Of a DNA stretch of 64,000 nucleotides, positions 40,030-47,422 are shown one piece after another. A model generated the notes under the pieces. It searched no databases. It saw nothing but the letters and a program-made list of their open reading frames with translations, and had not been told where the DNA came from. Both the position numbers and the translations under genes were made by a program. Numbering within the stretch: position 1 is the stretch's first letter; each line of letters starts with the position of its first letter. This DNA comes from Sphingomonas phyllosphaerae (GTDB taxonomy: Bacteria; Pseudomonadota; Alphaproteobacteria; Sphingomonadales; Sphingomonadaceae), in assembly GCF_029623345.1 (NCBI RefSeq), contig NZ_JAPYKH010000006.1, forward strand, positions 62,001 through 126,000. Reading direction: 5' to 3'.

Positions 40030-40707
40030 TCATGGCATCAGCCGTCGTCTTCCCTGCGACAGATGCCAGCGCATCGCCAGCGCGGCGCCCTCGGCGTCCT
40101 GCGCGCGGATCGCGTCGACGATCGCGTCATGCTCCTCCATCATCGCGCCGATCACCGCGGGCGGGCGGGAGCGCGAGATGTCGACGCCCGCGCGCAGCAC
40201 GCGCATGACGCCGTCGAGCAGCTGATCGAACACCAGCGGGAAGGATGCGTTGGCGGTCGCCTCGACGATCGCTCGGTGCAGCCGCCAGTCCTCGTCGTGC
40301 GCCGGCGCGTTGGAGAGCAATGCCGCACGCAGCGCCGCCAGGGCGCGCTCGATCGCCTCCATCTGCGCGGGCGAGCGGCGCTGCGCCGCCAGCCGCGCCG
40401 CCTCGGCCTCGAGCACGAAGCGCACCTCATAGGTACCCATCGCCGAGGCCATCGTGTCCATCGGCATGTGCGTGTCCAGCCGCGCCGAGGGGCGGCGCTT
40501 GACGTAGGAGCCCGCGCCGCGGCGTGCCTCGGTGATCCCGTCCGACGCCAGCCGCGCCAGCGCCTCGCGCACGATCGCACGCGACATGCCGAAGTTCTCG
40601 GCCAGACGCGCCTCGGAAGGCAGCCGGTCGCCGACGGCCAGTGCCTCGTCGTTGATGATCCGTACGATCGCGGCATAGGCGCGATCGGTCAGCCGTCCCT
40701 CGCTCAC
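40030..40707 (-). CDS. GntR/FCD-family transcriptional regulator (FadR subfamily)
   Basis: A 225-residue repressor-type regulator. The winged helix at residues 6-70 has GDRLPSEARLAENFGMSRAIVREALARL, the GntR DNA-binding signature, and the C-terminal FCD domain (about 90-220) shows the acidic/His metal-ligand pattern (EAEAARLAA, DWRLHRAI, EEHDAIVDAIRA). FCD regulators typically bind organic acids or sugar acids such as gluconate or uronates. The start is GTG at 40707 with GAGGAGAGG upstream. A palindrome, CCTGTCAGACAGG, lies 56 nt upstream, fitting a GntR operator. It probably controls itself and possibly the gluconokinase or the carbohydrate genes. Confidence 0.92.
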   Translation of the reverse strand: MSEGRLTDRAYAAIVRIINDEALAVGDRLPSEARLAENFGMSRAIVREALARLASDGITEARRGAGSYVKRRPSARLDTHMPMDTMASAMGTYEVRFVLEAEAARLAAQRRSPAQMEAIERALAALRAALLSNAPAHDEDWRLHRAIVEATANASFPLVFDQLLDGVMRVLRAGVDISRSRPPAVIGAMMEEHDAIVDAIRAQDAEGAALAMRWHLSQGRRRLMP

Positions 40708-40762
40708 GATCCTCTCCTCGCTCCTGACATAACCGAGCGCAACGAGCGTGGCGAGGATGATG

Positions 40763-40775
40763 CCTGTCAGACAGG
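40763..40775. promoter_or_regulatory. GntR-type operator palindrome
   Basis: CCTGTC-A-GACAGG is a perfect 6-bp inverted repeat around a central A, with the TGTCxGACA pattern bound by FCD-type GntR regulators. It lies between the divergent GntR gene (minus) and LuxR-domain gene (plus) and could control both. Confidence 0.55.
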
Positions 40776-40906
40776 TTTGCGGCCACTCGAGCCAATTGAC
40801 TTGCTAGGCCGGCGAAAACGAGCTCATATCGAACAAAGCTGTCTAACCGATTGCGGGGGGACGAGCCGATAAGCATGCGCGGCGACGTCCGCGAAGGAGG
40901 AGCAGG

Positions 40907-41155
40907 ATGACGACGGGCGCTACCCCCGACGGACCGACCGGCGGCGTTGCCACGCTGGCGCATCTCACCCCGACGCAGGTGAAGGTGCTGCGCGGCGTGC
41001 GCTCGGGGAGACTCAACAAGGAGATCGCTTTCGAGCTCGGCATCGCCGAAGCGACGGTGAAGGCGCACATGACCGCGCTGATGCGCAAGCTGAACGTGCG
41101 CAATCGCACGCAGGTGGCGGTGGTAGCCGAGGCACTGGCCGCCCACGCCGGCTAG
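40907..41155 (+). CDS. Orphan LuxR-type (GerE) DNA-binding protein
   Basis: An 82-residue protein that is essentially only a GerE helix-turn-helix: LTPTQVKVLRGVRSGRLNKEIAFELGIAEATVKAHMTALMRKLNVRNRTQVAV. It has no receiver, PAS or autoinducer domain. A strong GAAGGAGGAG ribosome binding site precedes the ATG. Such solo domains act as dimeric activators or modulators. It sits between the GntR gene (divergent) and the 1003-residue enzyme (same strand, 59-nt gap), so it may regulate or be co-transcribed with the carbohydrate genes. The signal that controls it is not visible. Confidence 0.88.
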   Translation: MTTGATPDGPTGGVATLAHLTPTQVKVLRGVRSGRLNKEIAFELGIAEATVKAHMTALMRKLNVRNRTQVAVVAEALAAHAG

Positions 41156-41214
41156 CGCACCGCGAGAAGGCTAGGTAAGTAGCTGTAAAGTAACAAGAAG
41201 CTGGGAGGCACGCG

Positions 41215-44200
41215 ATGCGGGCGAAGAGGTGGCTGGGCGCCGCGGCAGTAGCGCTGGCGGCGGGAACGGCGGCGCCCGCGGCGGCGCGCTCGACCTCGGT
41301 CTATCTCACCCAGCCTGACGATCCGCGCGCGATCACGGTACGCGGCGTCGGCGACGGGCGCGCCGACGACAGCGCGGCGATCCAGCAGGCGATCGACCAG
41401 GCCGCGGCGAGCGGGAGCGGCGGCATCGTTTTCCTGCCGGCGGGTCGCTACCGCATCACGCGCACGATCCTGGTGCGCCCCGCGGTCCGGATCTTCGGCG
41501 TCGGCAAGACCCGGCCAGAGATCGTGCTGGGCGATGCCACCCCCGGTTTTGGCAGCGGCGTCGCGGCGATGGTCGCCTTCACCGGCGAGGACCAGTATCG
41601 CGTCGGCAAGGTCGCGGTGCCGCCGCCCACCACGGTGCCGTTTGATCCCACCGTCTATGACGCGACGTCGAGCACCTTCTACTCGGCCATCGCCAACGTC
41701 GATTTCCGCATCGGTGCGGGCAACGAGGGCGCGGTGGCGGTGCGCTTCCGCGTCGCGCAGCACGGCTATGTCCGCCACGCCGACTTCCATCTCGGCTCGG
41801 CGCTGGCGGGTGTTTACCAGGCCGGCAACGAATTCGAGGACCTGCGCTTCTACGGCGGGCGCTACGGCATCCTGAGCGAGAAGACCTCGCCGGCGTGGCA
41901 GTTCACGCTGATCGACTCCGCGTTCGAGGGCCAGCGCGACGCCGCGATCCGCGAGCACGAAGTCGATCTCACGCTGGTCAACGTCGCCTTCCGCGACACC
42001 CCGATCGGCATCGACATCGATCGCGGCTGGTCCGACTCGCTGTGGGGCAAGGACGTGCGCTTCGAGCGGGTCAGCCAGGCGGCGGTGGTGATCTCGGAGG
42101 AGACCAGCGTCTTCACCCAGATCGGCTTCGACCATGCGGTGGCGAGCGACACGCCGGTGTTCGCGCGCTTCCGTGACAGCGGGCGCACGATCGCGGGCAA
42201 GGGGAAGCACTACCAAGTCGCCGACTTCTCGCACGGCCTCGCGCTTGCCGGTCTCGGCGAGATCGGCAAGACCGCGACGACCTTCGATATCGTTCCGGCG
42301 ACCAGCGCGCCGCGCGCGCCGGCGCCGGCGATCGCGGCGCTGCCGCCGGTCAGCCAGTGGGTCAACGTGCGCACGCTCGGCGTCAAGGGTGACGACGCCA
42401 CCGACGACACCGCGGCGCTGCAGCGCGCGATCGACACGCATCGCGTGCTCTACCTGCCGATGGGGCGCTACCGCGTCACCGATACGCTCAAGCTTCGTCC
42501 CGACAGCGTGCTGATCGCGCTGCACCCGAGCCTGACGCATCTCTATCTGCCCGACAACGCGCCCAATTACGCAGGTGTCGGCGGCGCGCGTGCGCTGCTG
42601 GAGAGCGCGAAGGGCGGCAGGGCGATCGTCCACGGCATCGGGCTGTGGACCGGCAGCGTCAACCCGCGCGCGACCGCTCTGCTGTGGCGCGCCGGCGCCG
42701 CCTCGATGGTCAATGACGTCAAGATCCAGGGCGGCGGCGGGACGGTGCTGACCAAGGGCAGCGCGATCAAGCCGAACGACCCGCAGGCGCGTCAGGACGG
42801 CCAGCATCCGAGCATCTGGGTCACCGACGGGGGCGGCGGCACCTTCGCCGCGATCTGGTCGCCCAACACCCTGGCGTCGGCGGGCTTCTACGTCTCCGAC
42901 ACGACGACCCCGGGGCACGTCTACGAGCTCTCCGCCGAGCATCATTATCGCGCCGAGATCGTGCTCGATCATGTCGAGAATTGGGAGTTTCTCGCGCCGC
43001 AGACCGAGCAGGAGGTGCGCGACGGCGTCAACGCGGTCTCGACCGAGATTCACCGCTCGCGCAACATCCTCTTCGCCAATTATCACGGCTATCGCGTGAC
43101 GCGGACGATCAAGCCGATGGACGCGGCGGTGAAGCTGTATCAGTCGGGCGACGTCCGCTTCCGCAACGTCCACGTCAATGCGGAGAGCGGCTTCGCCAGC
43201 TGCGACGCCAAGGGCTGCGGCACCTATCTGCGCGCGAGCAAATTCCCCTTCGAGAACGCCATCAAGGACATGACGCGCCAGCAGGAGGTGCGCGAGCGCG
43301 AGTTCGCGCGGCTCGACGTGCCCGCCGTCGCGGCCAGCGCGGCGACCGCCTCCGCGGTGCCGGTGTCACCGGGGATCGAGAAGCTGGCCGACGGCTTCTA
43401 CTCGATCGCGGGTGGCGCGGTGGACAAGGCCGGCAAGCTCTACTTCATCGATCGCTTCTTCCACCGCATCCACGGCTGGTCGCGCGAGGAAGGTCTGTCG
43501 ACCGTGGCGCAGGCTCCGCTCGATCCCGTCAACCTGGCGGTCGCGCGATCGGGCGACCTGCTCGTCCAGTCCTCGGCGGGGCGCGACGGCACGGTCTACA
43601 GCATCGATCCCGCCAAGCCCGAGGACGTGCGCGTCATCGCGCCGACCGCGGCGCGTGCGCATCCCGGCGCCGCCTTGCTGCTGCCGGTCAACGTCTGGGC
43701 CAACGGTGAGTTCGCCGACCGGATCGACCCGAAAACCTACGAGTTCCCGCCGATCGCCGCCTTCTTCACCAGCAAGATGGGCGAGGCCAAGCCGCAGGAA
43801 TATGTCTCGCCCGACGGCTCGCTGGTGCTCCCTGCCTTTCGCGTCTGGAACCAGGGGCCGGACGATCACAGTGGCTGGCGCTGGTCCGACACGCTCGACT
43901 CCTATGGGCTCGTTGGGGCGGCGCCGGGCAGCCGGGTAATGCTGACCAACGCCTCGGAGAACCGCACCTACAGCGGCCTCGTCGGCGCGGGCGGGCAAGT
44001 GACCGACCTCAAGGTGGTGGCCGAGCGCGGCGGCGAGAGCGTCGCGCGCGACGACGCCGGCAACCTCTACGTCGCCAACGGCCAGGTCTTCGTCTACGCG
44101 CCCGACGGCAGCGAGACCAAGCGGATCGACGTACCCGAGCGGCCACTTCAGCTGCTGATCGGCGGCGCCGGGCGTCGTACCTTGTACATCCTGACCCATC

Positions 44201-44226
44201 ACGCGCTCTACGCTTCGCCGATGTAG
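41215..44226 (+). CDS. Exported tandem beta-helix glycoside hydrolase/lyase with C-terminal beta-propeller
   Basis: A 1003-residue secreted protein. Signal peptide at 1-25 (GAAAVALAAGTAAPAAARS). Two right-handed parallel beta-helix modules of the Pectate_lyase_3/GH55 type follow: one from about 38 (VRGVGDGRADDSAAIQQAID, FLPAGRYRITRTI), one from about 385 (VRTLGVKGDDATDDTAALQRAID, YLPMGRYRVTDTL). Two such modules in a row are the arrangement of GH55 beta-1,3-glucanases. Residues about 720-1003 look like a six-bladed SMP-30/gluconolactonase-type propeller (GGAVDKAGKLYFIDRFFHRI, NLYVANGQVFVYAPDGSE). The likely role is polysaccharide cleavage outside or in the periplasm; the substrate is uncertain. 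No clear terminator separates it from the kinase-like gene downstream. Confidence 0.82.
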   Translation: MRAKRWLGAAAVALAAGTAAPAAARSTSVYLTQPDDPRAITVRGVGDGRADDSAAIQQAIDQAAASGSGGIVFLPAGRYRITRTILVRPAVRIFGVGKTRPEIVLGDATPGFGSGVAAMVAFTGEDQYRVGKVAVPPPTTVPFDPTVYDATSSTFYSAIANVDFRIGAGNEGAVAVRFRVAQHGYVRHADFHLGSALAGVYQAGNEFEDLRFYGGRYGILSEKTSPAWQFTLIDSAFEGQRDAAIREHEVDLTLVNVAFRDTPIGIDIDRGWSDSLWGKDVRFERVSQAAVVISEETSVFTQIGFDHAVASDTPVFARFRDSGRTIAGKGKHYQVADFSHGLALAGLGEIGKTATTFDIVPATSAPRAPAPAIAALPPVSQWVNVRTLGVKGDDATDDTAALQRAIDTHRVLYLPMGRYRVTDTLKLRPDSVLIALHPSLTHLYLPDNAPNYAGVGGARALLESAKGGRAIVHGIGLWTGSVNPRATALLWRAGAASMVNDVKIQGGGGTVLTKGSAIKPNDPQARQDGQHPSIWVTDGGGGTFAAIWSPNTLASAGFYVSDTTTPGHVYELSAEHHYRAEIVLDHVENWEFLAPQTEQEVRDGVNAVSTEIHRSRNILFANYHGYRVTRTIKPMDAAVKLYQSGDVRFRNVHVNAESGFASCDAKGCGTYLRASKFPFENAIKDMTRQQEVREREFARLDVPAVAASAATASAVPVSPGIEKLADGFYSIAGGAVDKAGKLYFIDRFFHRIHGWSREEGLSTVAQAPLDPVNLAVARSGDLLVQSSAGRDGTVYSIDPAKPEDVRVIAPTAARAHPGAALLLPVNVWANGEFADRIDPKTYEFPPIAAFFTSKMGEAKPQEYVSPDGSLVLPAFRVWNQGPDDHSGWRWSDTLDSYGLVGAAPGSRVMLTNASENRTYSGLVGAGGQVTDLKVVAERGGESVARDDAGNLYVANGQVFVYAPDGSETKRIDVPERPLQLLIGGAGRRTLYILTHHALYASPM

Positions 44227-44305
44227 GTCAGTGGCCTGCGCGGAATTCACTTAAGCAAGTGGATTGGCCCTGTAAATTTTCACACGTGGGGGGTAACCAG
44301 CCGCC

Positions 44306-45412
44306 ATGTCGGAGGTCGAGCGCGAGCGCCCACCCACGTATCCCGTCGACGACGCCGCGGCGACGCTGGACCTGTCGCGCCGCTACCTCGCGCTCGCCGC
44401 GGAGGCGGCCGACCGGCTGCTCGCCGCGACCGATCCGGCGCGGATGGTGGACGAGCTGTTCGCGCTGGTCCGCGCCGAGCTGCGGCTCGACGTCTTCTTC
44501 AACTACCGCCACGACGGCGGCCTGCTGCGGCTCGAGGCCTATGCCGGGCTGACGGAGCAGCAGGCGCATGACGGCGCCGAGCTGCGGCTGGGCGAAGCGG
44601 TGTGCGGCTGTGCCGCGCTGGAGCGTCGCCGCATCCACGCCAAGGGGGTGCAGCGCTCCGACTCGCCGCAGCTGGCGTTCGTCCGCTCGATCGGGCTCGA
44701 CTGTTATGCCTGCACGCCGCTGCTCGACGGCGAGCGGCTGCTTGGCACGCTCGGTTTCGGGCGCCGCGACAGCCCGTGTTTCACCGCCGAAGAGCTGCAG
44801 CTGCTCCACACGCTGTGCCACTATGTCGCGCTGGCGAAGCTGCGGCTGCGCCACGAGGAAGAGCTGCGCTGCAACATCGCCGAGCGCGATCGACTGCTCG
44901 CCGAGCTCAACCACCGCGTCCGCAACAATCTGCAGATGGCGGTCGGGGTGGTGCGCAACGAGCTGCGCGGCGTCGAGCCGGTGCCGCCGGCGCTGACCAC
45001 CGTCGCTGAGCGGCTCGAGCTGATCGCGCTGGCGCACCGCCCGCTCTACCAGGCCGACGGCGCCTCGCTCGCGGTCGATGCGGTCGAGATCCTGCACGGC
45101 GCGGTCGAGCTCACCACCGGCGGTGACGGGCGGGTCGAGGCGGCGGAGCGGGTGATGATCCCGATCGAGCAGGCCGTCGCCTTTTCGCTTCTGGTCCACG
45201 CCCTGTTAGATCGCCGCGATGGTGCCGGCGCTCGCGTCGCGGTCGCGCGCGGTGCCGCCACGCTGGAGGCGCGGATCACCGTCGCCGCGGAGCCGGCGGC
45301 CGCGCCGCCGCTCGACCGGCTCGCCAGCTCATTGCTGCGCCAGCTCAACGCCAGCCTCTACGAGGAAGCCGGCGCGATCCACTTGAGGTTCCCACTCGCT
45401 CATGCAGGCTGA
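44306..45412 (+). CDS. GAF-domain HisKA_2 kinase-like protein lacking an N box
   Basis: A 368-residue soluble protein. A GAF domain spans about 37-178 and contains several cysteines (C100 and C102 in AVCGCAAL, C133 and C136 in DCYACTP). H203 in ELNHRVRNNLQ is the HisKA_2/HWE phospho-acceptor. The C-terminal region should be the ATPase, but the N-box Asn is missing (AVAFSLLVHALLD where ELVTNALKH-type sequence is expected), and there is no glycine-rich G box. So it may be unable to bind ATP and could act as a phosphotransfer or scaffold protein. Its 3' end overlaps the receiver gene by 11 nt, so the two are partners. The GAF may bind a redox-active ligand. Confidence 0.85.
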   Translation: MSEVERERPPTYPVDDAAATLDLSRRYLALAAEAADRLLAATDPARMVDELFALVRAELRLDVFFNYRHDGGLLRLEAYAGLTEQQAHDGAELRLGEAVCGCAALERRRIHAKGVQRSDSPQLAFVRSIGLDCYACTPLLDGERLLGTLGFGRRDSPCFTAEELQLLHTLCHYVALAKLRLRHEEELRCNIAERDRLLAELNHRVRNNLQMAVGVVRNELRGVEPVPPALTTVAERLELIALAHRPLYQADGASLAVDAVEILHGAVELTTGGDGRVEAAERVMIPIEQAVAFSLLVHALLDRRDGAGARVAVARGAATLEARITVAAEPAAAPPLDRLASSLLRQLNASLYEEAGAIHLRFPLAHAG

Positions 45413-45830
45413 CACCGATACCCGCTCGCTCCGTCTGCTCGTGGTCGAGGACGAGGCGATCATCGCGATGCTCGTCGAGGACGCGCTGACCATGGCGGGC
45501 CACCTCGTCGTCGGCGTGGCGGAGAGCGCGAGCGAGGCGCTGGCGATCGCCGCGCGCGAGACGATCGATCTCGCTTTATGCGACGTGCGGCTGGCGGAGA
45601 ATGACAGCGGCCTCACCGTAGCGCGCGAGCTGTCGGCGCGCGGGGTGCCGTGTTTGTACGTCAGCGGCAACTGCCCGAGCGCGGCGGATCACCCGCTGAT
45701 CATCGGTTGCGTCGGCAAGCCCTTCGCCACCGCCGCGCTGAGCCGCGCGGTCGAGGCGGCCTATCGGATCGCCACGGGCGCGCGCGACGTCGAGGTACCG
45801 AAGAGCATGCAGGTCTTCGCGCGCGAGTGA
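45402..45830 (+). CDS. Single-domain response regulator
   Basis: A 142-residue protein consisting of one receiver domain. The acidic pocket is VVEDEA near residue 15, the phospho-acceptor Asp is in LALCDVRLAEND (about D61), the conserved Ser is in LYVSGN, and the Lys is in GKPF near 106. No output domain follows; the C-terminal 25 residues are a helix. It begins inside the 3' end of the GAF kinase-like gene (11-nt overlap). Single-domain receivers act as phosphate sinks, relays or binding switches. This type is often paired with HWE/HisKA_2 kinases in alphaproteobacteria. Confidence 0.92.
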   Translation: MQADTDTRSLRLLVVEDEAIIAMLVEDALTMAGHLVVGVAESASEALAIAARETIDLALCDVRLAENDSGLTVARELSARGVPCLYVSGNCPSAADHPLIIGCVGKPFATAALSRAVEAAYRIATGARDVEVPKSMQVFARE

Positions 45831-45913
45831 ACCGTCCCGTTCCAGGCACCGATCACCGCTGGACCCTGCTACCCCCGAAGAGCTAAGCGGTTAGCGGGCA
45901 ATCAGGGGGACAT

Positions 45914-47416
45914 ATGCAGGGTCGGGGCGTTCTCGCCGGCCTCATCGCGCTGCTCGCGCTGTTGCTGCTGTTGCCGGCGGCGGTGAACCGTGGCGTGCTG
46001 CAATTCCCCGACACGACCACCTATATCCGTGGCGTCGACGCCGCCGTGGTCGCGGCGACGGGGCACAGCTCGGCCTGGTCGGACGATGCCAAGCGCGCGC
46101 TCGCGGCCAGCGCGGCGCCGGCGCCGGCAGCGGCGCCGTCATCCGGGAGCGACGAGCGGACGGTGCCGGCGACGACGCCGGCGGGTAATTTCCCGGTCGT
46201 GCTGTCAGGCCGCTCGGTCTATTATGGCGCGTTGCTCTACGCTGCCGACTGGCTCGGCAGCTTCTGGTGGGTGGTGATCGTCCAGGCGCTGGTGACCGCC
46301 ACCGCGGCGCTGCTCGCCGCGCGCCGCGTCGCCGGCCGGCTCGAGTCGCCAGAGCGCCTGTGGCCGGTGCTCGCCGTGGCGCTCGTGACCAGCGTCGGGC
46401 TCCAGGTGGCGCTGCTGATGCCCGACATCTTCGCGCCGCTCGCCATCCTGGCGAGTGCGCAGATCGCGCTCTACTGGCGCGCGATGAAGCGCGGCGAGCG
46501 CGCCTTCTGGTCGCTGCTGCTCGCCGCCGCGGCGCTGTTCCACAGCGGCAACCTGCTCGTGATCGGCCTGCTGGTCGGCGTGCTGCTGCTGTGGCGGCTG
46601 GGAACGCGCACCGCCCTGTGCCTCGCCCCGATCGCGCTGGCGCTGCTGGTCGGCGCCGGTGGCGAGGCCGCCTTCGGCGGGGCGGTGCGCAAGATGACCG
46701 GCTATCCGCCGGTGCGACCGCCGTTCGTGGCGGCGCGGCTGATCGCCGACGGGCCGGGGCGCGACTATCTCGAGCGCGCCTGCGTCAACGGGTCGACGCT
46801 GACGCTCTGCCAATATCGCGACTCCATTCCCGCGGACAGCGACTCCTTCCTGTGGGCGAGCGGCCGTGGCAGCTTCATGGGCATGCCAGCCGAGGATCGG
46901 CGCCGCGTTGCCGCCGAGGAGCGCGGCTTCGTGCTCGCGGTGCTGGCCGACCAGCCCATGGCGGTAATCGGTGCCTCGCTGCGCAACATCGGCGGGCAGC
47001 TGCTGCGCTGGCAGGTGGACGATATCGCTGACGCGCGGCTCGGCGGGATCAACCGCGACAAGCTGCCCCCGGCGGTGCGCGCCACGTTCGACTCCACCCG
47101 CGCCGCCGCGGGCGAGTTCCCGAGCGGTTATTACAATCTGCTGGCGGCGCCCGTGACCCTGCTCGCGCTCGCCGCCCTGCTCGCGCTCGGCGCGGCACGG
47201 CGTGATACGATGCCGGCGGCCACGCGCGGCTATGTCGCGATCGTGCTCGCGGGCATCCTGCTCAACGCCGCGGTGTGCGGCGCCTTCTCCAAGCCGCACG
47301 ACCGCTATCAGAGCCGCGTCATCTGGCTGTTGCCGCTACTCGCCGCCTCCGTGCTCGCGGGATCGCGCCGCCGCGTCCCCGCGTCCGCGCCCGCGGCGAG
47401 CGGGACGGCGGTGTAG
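45914..47416 (+). CDS. Polytopic membrane protein of about ten helices, unknown function
   Basis: A 500-residue inner-membrane protein. Helix 1 at about 7-25 is followed by a long exported loop (30-95, with FPDTTTYIRGVD and a Pro/Ala-rich stretch). Further hydrophobic segments lie at about 97-130, 148-182, 195-226, 230-252, and four or so after residue 395. A soluble loop at about 255-390 carries YRDSIPADSDSFLW. The overall plan, an acidic residue after helix 1 and a large periplasmic loop, is reminiscent of GT-C glycosyltransferase or glycan-modification membrane proteins, but no motif proves this. No signal of a pore or transporter is visible. It ends 6 nt before the stop of the convergent GH9 gene. 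Confidence 0.72.
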   Translation: MQGRGVLAGLIALLALLLLLPAAVNRGVLQFPDTTTYIRGVDAAVVAATGHSSAWSDDAKRALAASAAPAPAAAPSSGSDERTVPATTPAGNFPVVLSGRSVYYGALLYAADWLGSFWWVVIVQALVTATAALLAARRVAGRLESPERLWPVLAVALVTSVGLQVALLMPDIFAPLAILASAQIALYWRAMKRGERAFWSLLLAAAALFHSGNLLVIGLLVGVLLLWRLGTRTALCLAPIALALLVGAGGEAAFGGAVRKMTGYPPVRPPFVAARLIADGPGRDYLERACVNGSTLTLCQYRDSIPADSDSFLWASGRGSFMGMPAEDRRRVAAEERGFVLAVLADQPMAVIGASLRNIGGQLLRWQVDDIADARLGGINRDKLPPAVRATFDSTRAAAGEFPSGYYNLLAAPVTLLALAALLALGAARRDTMPAATRGYVAIVLAGILLNAAVCGAFSKPHDRYQSRVIWLLPLLAASVLAGSRRRVPASAPAASGTAV

Positions 47417-47422
47417 GGCGCC

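Noticed and set aside
41152..43173. Long open frame on the minus strand inside the beta-helix enzyme gene
   Set aside because: Its product is Arg/Ala-rich without any motif and lies exactly opposite a well-supported gene; such antisense frames are expected in very GC-rich DNA.
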